From: Chthonomonadaceae bacterium
GTDB taxonomy: Bacteria > Armatimonadota > Chthonomonadetes > Chthonomonadales > Chthonomonadaceae
DNA: 5,878 nucleotides
Direction: 5' to 3'
NCBI GenBank assembly: GCA_025355115.1
Contig: JANXLO010000111.1
Coordinates: 1-5,878, forward strand
This document shows positions 1 through 5,878 of this stretch, in pieces. Position 1 is the first letter of the stretch. Every line of letters starts with the position of its first letter. The notes beneath the pieces are model-generated. The model was not told the origin of the DNA. It was given only the letters and a program-made list of their open reading frames with translations, and did not search any database. Made by a program: the position numbers and the translations under genes.

Positions 1-1131
1 CTCCGAAATGGCCCGGAGATTTGCCGCTTGCTTTGGAAGGATCCGGCCTATCAACCTCTTCTCGACTCCTGGGAAAGAAGGCAGGAGGTGATGCTGGGAT
101 ACTCCGACAGCAATAAGGACGGCGGGATGCTGACGAGCACCTGGGAAATATTCAAGGCGCACCGAGATCTGCATCGAGCTGCCGAGGAGTGTGGCATACA
201 TCTGCGGCTCTTTCATGGAAGAGGTGGAACAGTCGGGCGAGGAGGAGGGCCAACCCACCGTGCTATCGCCGCACAGCCACCTGGCGCGTTCACTGGAGAG
301 ATCAAAATCACTGAGCAAGGCGAAGTCCTGAACTGGAAATACTCAGATCCCATCGTCGCTGAGCGCAATCTGGAGCTGATGGTCGCGGCATCGTTGGAGG
401 CGCTAACGCGCTCTGCTGGGTGGGGGGCTAAGATAGAGCCTGTATGGGAAGATGCCCTGGATAAGCTGTCGCAGGATGCCTTCGACTTCTACCGCGAGTT
501 CATCTACGACAACCCAGACATACTGCCCTACTTTGAGCAGGCGACTCCTGTTGAAGAGCTTTCGAATGCGCGGATCGGCTCACGCCCTTCCCGTCGTGGC
601 GCGCAACGCAGCCTGGATGACCTCCGCGCCATACCGTGGGTGTTCGGCTGGATGCAGTCCCGGCACGTCGTTCCCGCATGGTTCGGCGTTGGATACGCGC
701 TCCAGAAATTCTTGGACGCTGCTCCAGAGAACGAGTCGCTGCTTCGCACGATGATGAAATTTCCGCTTTTCGAGGATCTTATCCGCAATGTCGAAACAGG
801 GATGGCGAAGGCGGATTTCACGATAGCACGGCGCTACGCCGATCTCGTGAAGGATGCCGATCTTCGCGAGCGAGTTTTCGCGATGCTATTGGAGGAGTAC
901 GACCGCTCACACTCCGCCGTGCTTCGCGTCACCGGACAGAGCTGTCTGCTCGAAACCAACTCGGTTCTTGCACACTCGATACGCCGTCGCAATCCATATG
1001 TCGACCCGATGAGTCTGATTCAGGTCGATCTGCTCCGTCGCAAGCGCGACGGAACCGCAGACGAGCATCTGGACTACGCCCTCGCCGCGACCATCAACGG
1101 AATCTCCGCAGGCCTTCGCAACACCGGCTAG
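1..1131 (+). CDS. ppc: Phosphoenolpyruvate carboxylase, C-terminal part (5' end outside window)
   Basis: This enzyme carboxylates phosphoenolpyruvate with bicarbonate to oxaloacetate, an anaplerotic reaction in the cytoplasm. The frame is open from base 1, so the gene enters from the left; the TTG at 28 is an internal Leu codon, not a start. The visible part is 376 residues. It carries both family signatures: VMLGYSDSNKDGG (fragment residues 30-42, with the conserved Lys) and FHGRGGTVGRGGGPTHRAI (71-89), the Gly/Arg-rich catalytic loop. TEQGE follows near 104, and the protein ends in the family-typical RNTG. The distance from the first signature to the C-terminus is about that of the E. coli enzyme, so roughly 500 N-terminal residues are missing and the catalytic half looks intact. 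The gene converges on mqnA, and their stop codons overlap. The identification is essentially certain; regulation cannot be judged without the 5' end. Confidence 0.97.
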   Translation, partial: LRNGPEICRLLWKDPAYQPLLDSWERRQEVMLGYSDSNKDGGMLTSTWEIFKAHRDLHRAAEECGIHLRLFHGRGGTVGRGGGPTHRAIAAQPPGAFTGEIKITEQGEVLNWKYSDPIVAERNLELMVAASLEALTRSAGWGAKIEPVWEDALDKLSQDAFDFYREFIYDNPDILPYFEQATPVEELSNARIGSRPSRRGAQRSLDDLRAIPWVFGWMQSRHVVPAWFGVGYALQKFLDAAPENESLLRTMMKFPLFEDLIRNVETGMAKADFTIARRYADLVKDADLRERVFAMLLEEYDRSHSAVLRVTGQSCLLETNSVLAHSIRRRNPYVDPMSLIQVDLLRRKRDGTADEHLDYALAATINGISAGLRNTG

Positions 1132-1940
1132 CCATATCTTGCCAGGGCACTATTTGAGAGCTGAATTGGGTGATTGGCGTAGATAAGATCATGCTCCCGG
1201 CATTTCCGCTGAAACGTGTGCAAGCCGTGCATCTGCTCAGGCGTAAGCTCATAGTTCATGACATTGAGCAGGTAGTCTCTGGATCGGTCGATGGGAAGAC
1301 TCATCCGGGCTGCCCAGGTGTCGGCCAACTCGTCCAGATGCTCCAAACCCCAGGATTTTGCCTGCGTCAGCAGCGCAGTCACTTCCGGAGTGGCATGCTC
1401 GGCGCGCGCCAGCCATCCTGCATAGACGAACGGAAGCCCAGTGAGATCGAACCAGCCTTGTCCAAGATCGTAGACCGTCGTCCCTGAGTGAAGCGAGAAC
1501 AGCTTTAAATCGCCGATGATGAGGCCTGCGTCGCAGGTGCTCAACATAGTCTCAAGGTGAGGCGGCTGGGAAATGTATCGGGGCATTGCGCCGAACTGTT
1601 CGGCCAACAGCACCCTGGTCAAGGCTACGGAAGTGAGGGAAGAAGTGTCCAGGGCGACGGTCCTTACCTCGGCAAGGGGCACCTGCGAGAAGAGGCGGAC
1701 GCTCTTTACTGCTCCATAGGCCGAGATGGATATGCCAGGGATTAACGCCAGATCGGGATTTTGGAAGGCTTCGAAAATGGAGACGTTCGCCACGTCGAGC
1801 TCATTATCCCGCAGCATTTGCGCCAGTTGGGACGGCACGGCATAGGTGATCTCTGCCTGAGCGATGCATTCGCTCGAATGAAACCAGTCCACCAAAGGCT
1901 TGGCGTTCAGGTAAGGGACGCTTCCAATTCGCAGCTTCAT
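1128..1940 (-). CDS. mqnA: Chorismate dehydratase MqnA (futalosine menaquinone pathway)
   Basis: MqnA dehydrates chorismate to 3-[(1-carboxyvinyl)oxy]benzoate, the entry step of the futalosine route to menaquinone. The 270-residue protein has the normal length for the family. It opens with RIGSVPYLNAKPL (residues 4-16), the family signature, and keeps the periplasmic-binding-protein-like fold pattern: VPSQLAQML (35-43), DAGLIIGDLKL (137-147) and a YDLGQGWFDLTGLPFVYAGW segment (157-176). It has no signal peptide and should be cytosolic. The sister family MqnD starts with a different SPCPND-type motif, so MqnA is preferred. The ATG at 1940 is chosen because the signature begins three residues later. 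The gene is the last of the operon, 12 nt after mqnP. No clear Shine-Dalgarno sequence lies in that gap, so translation may depend on the upstream gene. Its TAG overlaps the convergent ppc stop. Confidence 0.93.
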   Translation of the reverse strand: MKLRIGSVPYLNAKPLVDWFHSSECIAQAEITYAVPSQLAQMLRDNELDVANVSIFEAFQNPDLALIPGISISAYGAVKSVRLFSQVPLAEVRTVALDTSSLTSVALTRVLLAEQFGAMPRYISQPPHLETMLSTCDAGLIIGDLKLFSLHSGTTVYDLGQGWFDLTGLPFVYAGWLARAEHATPEVTALLTQAKSWGLEHLDELADTWAARMSLPIDRSRDYLLNVMNYELTPEQMHGLHTFQRKCREHDLIYANHPIQLSNSALARYG

Positions 1941-1952
1941 CTTGACAGTCTT

Positions 1953-2828
1953 TCAGTGCAGAATCAGGGTGTCGAGCAGCACGAAGCCGAACAAGCTCAC
2001 GCTCACCCAGCCATTCAAGGTGAAGAAAGCCAGATCGACGCGACTGAGATCATCGGGTTTCACGAGACTATGCTCGTAGACTATGAGCCCTGCGACGACT
2101 CCCACGCCAAGGAAGTAGAGCATATGCAGGCCATAGAGAACTCCAATGGCAACCAATACCCCCAACATAAGTGAGTGCATCAGCCTCGACACAAGGAGTG
2201 CTTTTGATTTTCCAAGGGCTTTCGGCAGGGAGAAGAGGGCGCTTGAACGGTCAAAATCGTAGTCCTGAAGCGCGTAGATGATGTCGAATCCTCCGATCCA
2301 GAGCATCACGGCGCACCCGATGAGGACCGGCACCACATCAAATTGTCCGCGAACGGCAAGCCACGCACCGATGGGGGCAATGCCGATGGCGAATCCAAGG
2401 AAGAGATGGCACAACGAGGTAAAACGCTTCGTGTAGGAGTAGCCCAGAATGGCGAATAGCGCGACCGGGGAGAGAAGCAGACAGAGTCGATTGAGCCGCC
2501 ATGCCGCCAATTCGAAAAGGAGGATAGCTGCGGCGAGAAATAGCCAGACTTGAGCACGGGATAGCAGGCCAGCGGGGATGTGACGTCGTGATGTGCGAGC
2601 ATTCTGCGCGTCCAGATCGGCATCTGCAATGCGGTTGAAAGCCATCGCCGCGCTGCGGGCTCCGACCATGGCCAGCACGATCCAGAGCAGCGTATCAGCA
2701 CTGAAGCTCCCTGGGGGCCGTCGAGACGCGAGCACAAAGCTGATCAAAGCAAATGGCAGGGCGAAAATGGTGTGCTCGAACTTGACCATCTCCAATATGA
2801 GCTTCGTGCGCGTCAGGAAGGAGTTCAT
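1953..2828 (-). CDS. mqnP: UbiA-family prenyltransferase, probably menaquinone pathway MqnP
   Basis: This is an integral membrane prenyltransferase that attaches a polyprenyl chain to an aromatic acid; here the acceptor is most likely 1,4-dihydroxy-6-naphthoate. The 291-residue protein has about eight or nine hydrophobic segments (first near 20-38, last near 266-288). Both Mg-diphosphate binding motifs of the UbiA superfamily are present: N65-R-I-A-D69-A-D-L-D73 (NxxxDxxxD) and D182-I-I-Y-A-L-Q-D189-Y-D-F-D193 (DxxYxxxDxxxD). KFEHTIFALPFAL near residues 16-28 is also typical of the 4-hydroxybenzoate/MqnP-like branch. Its ATG overlaps the TGA of ubiX by 4 nt, and a strong GAGGAG lies upstream inside ubiX. 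Sequence alone would also allow 4-hydroxybenzoate polyprenyltransferase (ubiquinone pathway); the adjacent mqnA favours the menaquinone role. The family call is firm, the substrate is inferred. Confidence 0.9.
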   Translation of the reverse strand: MNSFLTRTKLILEMVKFEHTIFALPFALISFVLASRRPPGSFSADTLLWIVLAMVGARSAAMAFNRIADADLDAQNARTSRRHIPAGLLSRAQVWLFLAAAILLFELAAWRLNRLCLLLSPVALFAILGYSYTKRFTSLCHLFLGFAIGIAPIGAWLAVRGQFDVVPVLIGCAVMLWIGGFDIIYALQDYDFDRSSALFSLPKALGKSKALLVSRLMHSLMLGVLVAIGVLYGLHMLYFLGVGVVAGLIVYEHSLVKPDDLSRVDLAFFTLNGWVSVSLFGFVLLDTLILH

Positions 2829-3463
2829 GCGTCTGGCTCCTCAAACTGCCATTGCGGGACAAGGGTCTGTTCGATGCCGAGCTGCTGGAGAATTCGTCCG
2901 ACCACGTGATTGACAAGGTCGTCGATAGTCTGCGGGCGATGATAGAATCCAGGGCACGCGGGGAGGATGATAGCTCCGGCCTCGGCGAGCTGCATCATAT
3001 TGCGCAGATGAATCAAGTTCCAGGGCATTTCCCGCGGCACCAGGATGAGTTTGCGCCGCTCCTTCAGGCAGACATCGGCGGCGCGAGTGACAAGATCGTC
3101 GCTGATGCCGTTAGCGATCCGACCGGCAGTTCCCATGGAGCAAGGAACGATGACCATCCCGTCGTGGCGGAACGAGCCACTGGCAGGCGGGGAAAAATAG
3201 TCTTTTTTGTTAACGAAACGAAGGGAAGGGCAGGAGTGACCGAGGAGTGTTTCCGCGCTGAGGTTGCTCGCATTGACGGCGCGCCCGGTCTCTAAGCTTA
3301 TAACTTGCAGCGCCTGATCCGAAAGAGTGAGATAGATCTCCTCGTAATGACGAGAAGCCTCTTCAAGAAATCTTATCGCATAGGGCGCTCCACTGGCCCC
3401 GGTGATGGCGACCACCAGGCGGCGAGTCGAAGGAGGCGGGGAGGCGGCGCCGATGCGATCCAC
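2825..3463 (-). CDS. ubiX: Flavin prenyltransferase UbiX (prFMN synthase)
   Basis: UbiX joins a dimethylallyl group to reduced FMN, making the prenylated FMN cofactor required by UbiD decarboxylases. It is a soluble flavoprotein, usually dodecameric. The 212-residue protein shows the family signatures: VVAITGASGAPYAIRFLEE (17-35, phosphate/flavin loop), PCSMGTAGRIANGISDDL (107-124), KLILVPREMP (138-147, with Arg144 and Glu145 in the conserved REMP) and PGFYHRP (171-177, Tyr174 and Arg176). The chosen start is a GTG at 3463, 1 nt after the Nudix stop, with GGGGA six bases upstream. There is no in-frame ATG before the conserved Rossmann strand. The ATG at 3468-3466, which overlaps the Nudix stop, is out of frame. 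This start adds about 15 low-complexity residues (Ala, Pro, Ser) before the core, so it is slightly uncertain. The partner UbiD is two genes upstream. Confidence 0.95.
   Translation of the reverse strand: MDRIGAASPPPSTRRLVVAITGASGAPYAIRFLEEASRHYEEIYLTLSDQALQVISLETGRAVNASNLSAETLLGHSCPSLRFVNKKDYFSPPASGSFRHDGMVIVPCSMGTAGRIANGISDDLVTRAADVCLKERRKLILVPREMPWNLIHLRNMMQLAEAGAIILPACPGFYHRPQTIDDLVNHVVGRILQQLGIEQTLVPQWQFEEPDA
2837..2842 (-). promoter_or_regulatory. Ribosome binding site of mqnP inside ubiX
   Basis: On the minus strand this reads GAGGAG, 8 nt before the mqnP ATG. It lies within the last codons of ubiX and, together with the ATGA stop/start overlap, points to translational coupling of the two genes. 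Confidence 0.75.
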
Positions 3464-3464
3464 G

Positions 3465-4061
3465 TCATGTCCCCAGGAAGGCGCGAAGTCTGCGGATGCC
3501 GCCGGGCATAGTCTTCAGAACTTCCTTCGCCTCGCGAAGCAGAATCCGGTCGTGCTGATCCAGCCGGTTTTCACAATCATTGCGTCGGAACAGATCACGC
3601 GCCGTTATGATGCCCGCCGGATCACTCCGAATGGGATCGAGGGATTGGAGCCGTCCGACATACATCCCCATATAGGAGAACGGGTGCGGATACTCGCGGT
3701 TGGGCAAACGCTCGGTGCATTCAATCTTCAGAACCGCGAAGATTTTGAACTCCGGATCGAGGTAGGCGCATGCCTCCTCATATACCTCACGGTTCATGGC
3801 CTCTTCCAAGGTCTCGCCCGGCTCCAGCCTGCCGCCGGGAAACCCGAATTGGCCTTTGCGATCCCTGACGACCAGCACTCGGTCGGCCTGAAACGCCACG
3901 ATATGAACAGAAGTGACAGGCGCGTCGGTGGGTAGAGAGGTGCAGCACCAGGCTGTCAGCCGCACGGGTTGCTGGCCCCACTGCATCTCCACCACGAACA
4001 GCGGCTCTCCGACAAAAACCCCGGATGTATTCAATTCTTCGTTCAACTCTTCCAAGCTCAC
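3465..4061 (-). CDS. Nudix hydrolase of unknown substrate, within the menaquinone operon
   Basis: Nudix enzymes cleave nucleoside or other organic diphosphates linked to a moiety X, using divalent metal. The 198-residue protein has a clear Nudix box at residues 77-99: G77-RLEPG-E83-(7 residues)-R91-E92-V-Y-E95-E96-A-C98-A. The REVYEE metal-binding core is intact. The normally conserved Gly near the end of the box is Cys98. VHIVAFQADRVLVVRDRKGQ (52-71) is the usual first beta-strand region, followed by FGFPGG. The roughly 45 residues before it and the C-terminal 60 or so have no motif I recognise. The start is a GTG at 4061 directly abutting the ubiD TAG; no ATG lies before residue 26, so the exact N-terminus is uncertain. 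Position between ubiD and ubiX suggests cotranscription and perhaps a link to quinone or prenyl-FMN metabolism, but a housekeeping nucleotide-cleaning role is equally possible. Confidence 0.88.
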   Translation of the reverse strand: MSLEELNEELNTSGVFVGEPLFVVEMQWGQQPVRLTAWCCTSLPTDAPVTSVHIVAFQADRVLVVRDRKGQFGFPGGRLEPGETLEEAMNREVYEEACAYLDPEFKIFAVLKIECTERLPNREYPHPFSYMGMYVGRLQSLDPIRSDPAGIITARDLFRRNDCENRLDQHDRILLREAKEVLKTMPGGIRRLRAFLGT

Positions 4062-5519
4062 CTAAATTCCCAGCTCATCCCAGATGGAATCCACGCGGGT
4101 TTTGACCTCGGGCGACATCTCTATCACGTCCGGCCATTCCCGCGCAAACCCCTCTGCGGGCAGCTTACGAGTGCAGTCAAATCCGATTTTCGACCCAAAT
4201 CCCAAAGTGCGCGAGGCATGATCCAGTACATCGATGGGGCCGCGCACTATACAGGTATCCCGCTCCGGGTCGATGTTGTTGCCAAGCCGCCAGAGACACT
4301 CCTTAGTGTTCTGCACATCCACATCCTGATCGAAGACGAAGATCATCTTCGTGAACATCGCCTGCCCCAGTCCCCAGAGGGCGTGCATTACTTTGAAGGC
4401 TTGTCCAGGATAACGTTTCCGAATTGAGACGAAGGCGATATTGTGAAAGATTCCCTCGATTGGGAGGTTCATATCCACCACTTCCGGCAGAGTAAGTCGC
4501 AGGAGAGGCAGAAACAGTCGCTCGGTAGCTTTGCCGAGCCATCCATCCTCCATCGGAGGCTGTCCCACTATCGTGCAGGGATAGATAGGGTTTCGACGGT
4601 GGGTGATGGCGGTAATGTGAACCACAGGGTAGCTGTCGGCGAGCGAGTAGTAGCCGGTATGATCGCCGAACGGCCCTTCCATGCGGCGTTCCGAGAGATC
4701 GATGGTTCCTTCTATGACGATCTCCGCGTCCTCGGGCACCTCAAGATCGACTGTCTTCGCACGAACGAGATGCACAGGGTTTTTGCGCAGGAAGCCTGCG
4801 AACAGCATTTCATCAATCCCGGGCGGCAGCGGGGCCGTTGCGGCATAGGTGAGCGCGGGATCTCCGCCCAGAACGATCGCGACTTCGATGTTCTGCTTTT
4901 TCTCTTCACGAAGGCGGGCGTGCTCCGCGCCGACTTTGTGCATCTGCCAGTGCATTCCCGTCGTGCGTTTGTCAAAAACTTGTACTCTGTACATGCCGAC
5001 GTTTCGCTTGCCCGTGTTCGGATCATTCGTGAAGACCAACGGCAAAGTGATATAGCGTCCGCCATCTTGCGGCCAGCAGTGGAGTATAGGCAGCAGGCCC
5101 AGGTCCACATCATCGCCCGTTAGAACGACTTCCTGGCATCGGCCCGACCCCCGGTCATGCCTTGGCGGCATCTTCGAGAGAACAGCGAGCTTGGGTAGAA
5201 ATTCACGAGCCGCGTTCAGCAGTCCGTTGGGCACTTCCGGCTTCAGAAGCCCCTCGATTTCGCAGGCGATGTCCTCGAAGTCCGTCACACCCAACGCCAT
5301 GCTCATGCGTTTTCGTGAGCCAAAAGCGTTGATGATCAGAGGGATTCGACTCCCGATAGGGTTCTCGAAAAGCAGTGCGGGCCCGCCATCCGGCATCTTC
5401 ATTGTGCGGTCGGATATTTCGGTGATCTCAAGATATGGATCGACCGGGAGGACTATACGCTTCAACTCGCCCTTGCGTTCAAGGAGCGCGACGAAATCCT
5501 GAAAATCCGTGAAGGCCAT
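4062..5519 (-). CDS. ubiD: UbiD-family prFMN-dependent decarboxylase, probable late menaquinone step (MqnL-like)
   Basis: UbiD-family enzymes remove a carboxyl group from aromatic acids using prenylated FMN, K+ and Mn2+. In this operon the likely substrate is the prenylated 1,4-dihydroxy-6-naphthoate made by the adjacent UbiA-type enzyme. The 485-residue protein has the usual length (E. coli UbiD is similar). It begins like classical UbiD, with DFVALLERKGELKRIVLPVD (8-27). Cofactor and metal residues are recognisable: NVGMYR (N173 to R178, catalytic Arg), TTGMHW (H190), the PPGIDEML segment (E237), and E281-GPFG-D286-HTGYY, which supplies the acidic residues. The open frame runs upstream to 5765, but those 82 residues lack family similarity and run into the divergent gene, so the ATG at 5519 is chosen; AGGGGA lies 11 nt before it. 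It is first in the operon. The exact substrate (menaquinone rather than ubiquinone precursor) is inferred from context. Confidence 0.94.
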   Translation of the reverse strand: MAFTDFQDFVALLERKGELKRIVLPVDPYLEITEISDRTMKMPDGGPALLFENPIGSRIPLIINAFGSRKRMSMALGVTDFEDIACEIEGLLKPEVPNGLLNAAREFLPKLAVLSKMPPRHDRGSGRCQEVVLTGDDVDLGLLPILHCWPQDGGRYITLPLVFTNDPNTGKRNVGMYRVQVFDKRTTGMHWQMHKVGAEHARLREEKKQNIEVAIVLGGDPALTYAATAPLPPGIDEMLFAGFLRKNPVHLVRAKTVDLEVPEDAEIVIEGTIDLSERRMEGPFGDHTGYYSLADSYPVVHITAITHRRNPIYPCTIVGQPPMEDGWLGKATERLFLPLLRLTLPEVVDMNLPIEGIFHNIAFVSIRKRYPGQAFKVMHALWGLGQAMFTKMIFVFDQDVDVQNTKECLWRLGNNIDPERDTCIVRGPIDVLDHASRTLGFGSKIGFDCTRKLPAEGFAREWPDVIEMSPEVKTRVDSIWDELGI

Positions 5520-5530
5520 TGCTTTGGTGT

Positions 5531-5536
5531 TCCCCT
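5531..5536 (-). promoter_or_regulatory. Ribosome binding site of ubiD
   Basis: On the minus strand this reads AGGGGA, 11 nt before the ATG at 5519. The spacing is slightly long, but the site supports this start over the longer upstream reading frame. Confidence 0.6.
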
Positions 5537-5580
5537 GGCAGAAGCATCGTTCAGGGATTATACGAATAGGAGTAGTCGTT

Positions 5581-5609
5581 AGTATACCCCTCCGGAGCGT
5601 GAAATGCAA
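5581..5609 (-). promoter_or_regulatory. Candidate promoter of the ubiD-mqnA operon
   Basis: On the minus strand TTGCAT (5609-5604) is followed after 17 nt by TATACT (5586-5581). The -10 matches the sigma-70 consensus at 5 of 6 positions; the -35 keeps only TTG. The predicted leader to the ubiD ATG is about 55 nt. A second -10-like TATAAT lies further downstream at 5562-5557 but has no convincing -35. One of these probably starts the operon, and the sequence does not settle which. Confidence 0.4.
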
Positions 5610-5651
5610 ACTTGACAGGCGTCTGAGAATTATTTCACAGACTGTCTCAGG

Positions 5652-5680
5652 TTGCTTAAAGCCTGCTAAACTGCTATAAT
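5652..5680 (+). promoter_or_regulatory. Extended -10 promoter of the sbcD-like gene
   Basis: The sequence has a perfect TATAAT (5675-5680) preceded by TGC (5672-5674), an extended -10, and a partial -35 TTGCTT (5652-5657) at the ideal 17-nt spacing. Transcription would begin near 5687, giving a leader of about 37 nt before the ATG at 5724. It is the best promoter in the window. Confidence 0.65.
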
Positions 5681-5710
5681 ATTGTACGTCCAATAGAGTG
5701 ATATGGAGCA

Positions 5711-5716
5711 GGGAGA
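5711..5716 (+). promoter_or_regulatory. Ribosome binding site of the sbcD-like gene
   Basis: Purine-rich GGGAGA (within AGGGAGAGAG) lies 7 nt before the ATG at 5724 and supports that start codon. Confidence 0.65.
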
Positions 5717-5723
5717 GAGCTGA

Positions 5724-5878
5724 ATGCCGCAGGACATCCGCGTGATGCACTTCGCCGACACGCATTTCGGAGTGGAGCTGTATGGTCGTCTCGATCCTGA
5801 AACAGGGCTGAATACTCGCCTTCAGGATTTCAAAAAATCCCTCATCGAAGCCATCGAAAAGGCGTTGGAATTCGACAT
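5724..5878 (+). CDS. sbcD: SbcD/Mre11-type DNA repair nuclease, N-terminus (3' end outside window)
   Basis: This is the first 51 codons of a calcineurin-like metallophosphoesterase of the SbcD/Mre11 family, the nuclease that works with an SbcC/Rad50-type ATPase on DNA ends and hairpins. The visible sequence has RVMHFADTHFG (residues 6-16), with the first metal-binding D-x-H motif (D12, H14). It is followed by GRLDPETGLNTRLQDF, which matches the SbcD/Mre11 pattern of a 'G-R...TGLNTR..DF' stretch after the DxH motif. The ATG at 5724 is supported by a good ribosome binding site and by the motif lying close to the N-terminus. The gene is divergent from the menaquinone operon. Whether it is SbcD proper or a YhaO-like paralogue cannot be decided from 51 residues; an sbcC-like gene just downstream would settle it. 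Confidence 0.82.
   Translation, partial: MPQDIRVMHFADTHFGVELYGRLDPETGLNTRLQDFKKSLIEAIEKALEFD

Larger units (their letters stand above)
5520..5723. other. Divergent intergenic region between ubiD and the sbcD-like gene
   Basis: This is the only sizeable non-coding stretch in the window (204 nt) and is visibly richer in A and T than its surroundings. It holds the promoters for both flanking genes. It also has short repeats: ACAG-A-CTGT (5637-5645), inverted arms CTGAGA (5623-5628) and TCTCAG (5645-5650), and a direct repeat of CTGCTA (5663-5668 and 5671-5676) running into the -10 box. No RNA gene or terminator was seen. Confidence 0.6.

Noticed and set aside
636..1157. 173-codon plus-strand reading frame inside ppc
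   Set aside because: It is a shadow frame of the well-conserved PEP carboxylase, very Arg- and Ser-rich, as expected of an off-frame translation.
3466..3468. Minus-strand ATG overlapping the Nudix stop as a possible ubiX start
   Set aside because: It is out of frame with the conserved UbiX sequence; the in-frame GTG at 3463 fits.
4443..5123. 226-codon plus-strand reading frame opposite ubiD
   Set aside because: It lies wholly antisense to the conserved UbiD coding sequence, and its translation shows no recognisable motif.
5612..5617. Perfect TTGACA on the plus strand upstream of the sbcD-like gene
   Set aside because: No -10-like hexamer lies 16-18 nt downstream; the good TATAAT is far too distant (57 nt).
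5520..5765. Upstream in-frame extension of ubiD giving a 567-residue protein
   Set aside because: The extra 82 residues have no UbiD similarity, cross the promoter region and overlap the start of the divergent sbcD-like gene; the ATG at 5519 begins exactly where the family does.

Overview
The window looks like ordinary bacterial chromosome of moderately high GC. It is densely packed and shows no insertion sequence, phage gene, tRNA, rRNA or CRISPR array. It holds seven protein genes: five complete on the minus strand and one partial gene on the plus strand at each end. The gene set and the style of the PEP carboxylase suggest a Gram-negative, menaquinone-respiring bacterium using the futalosine route, possibly Acidobacteriota or a related phylum. 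That placement is an inference from protein character, not from a search.

Layout: (1) 1-1131, plus strand, is the C-terminal part of phosphoenolpyruvate carboxylase (ppc), cut by the left edge. (2) 1128-5519, minus strand, is a five-gene operon read right to left: ubiD-type decarboxylase, Nudix hydrolase, ubiX flavin prenyltransferase, UbiA-type prenyltransferase (mqnP) and chorismate dehydratase (mqnA). Its junctions are very tight: 0 nt, 1 nt, a 4-nt overlap, then 12 nt. (3) 5520-5723 is a 204-nt divergent intergenic region with a good extended -10 promoter facing right and weaker candidates facing left. (4) 5724 to the right edge, plus strand, is the N-terminus of an SbcD/Mre11-type nuclease.

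How the genes fit together: MqnA dehydrates chorismate to start the futalosine menaquinone pathway. The later product, 1,4-dihydroxy-6-naphthoate, is prenylated by the UbiA-type enzyme and decarboxylated by the UbiD-type enzyme. UbiX makes the prenylated FMN cofactor that UbiD needs. The operon therefore carries the first committed step plus the membrane-stage late steps. mqnB, mqnC, mqnD, mqnE and the final methyltransferase are not in the window. The Nudix hydrolase between ubiD and ubiX is the one member without an assigned role; supplying dimethylallyl phosphate to UbiX is a testable idea. I found no clearly undescribed system here.
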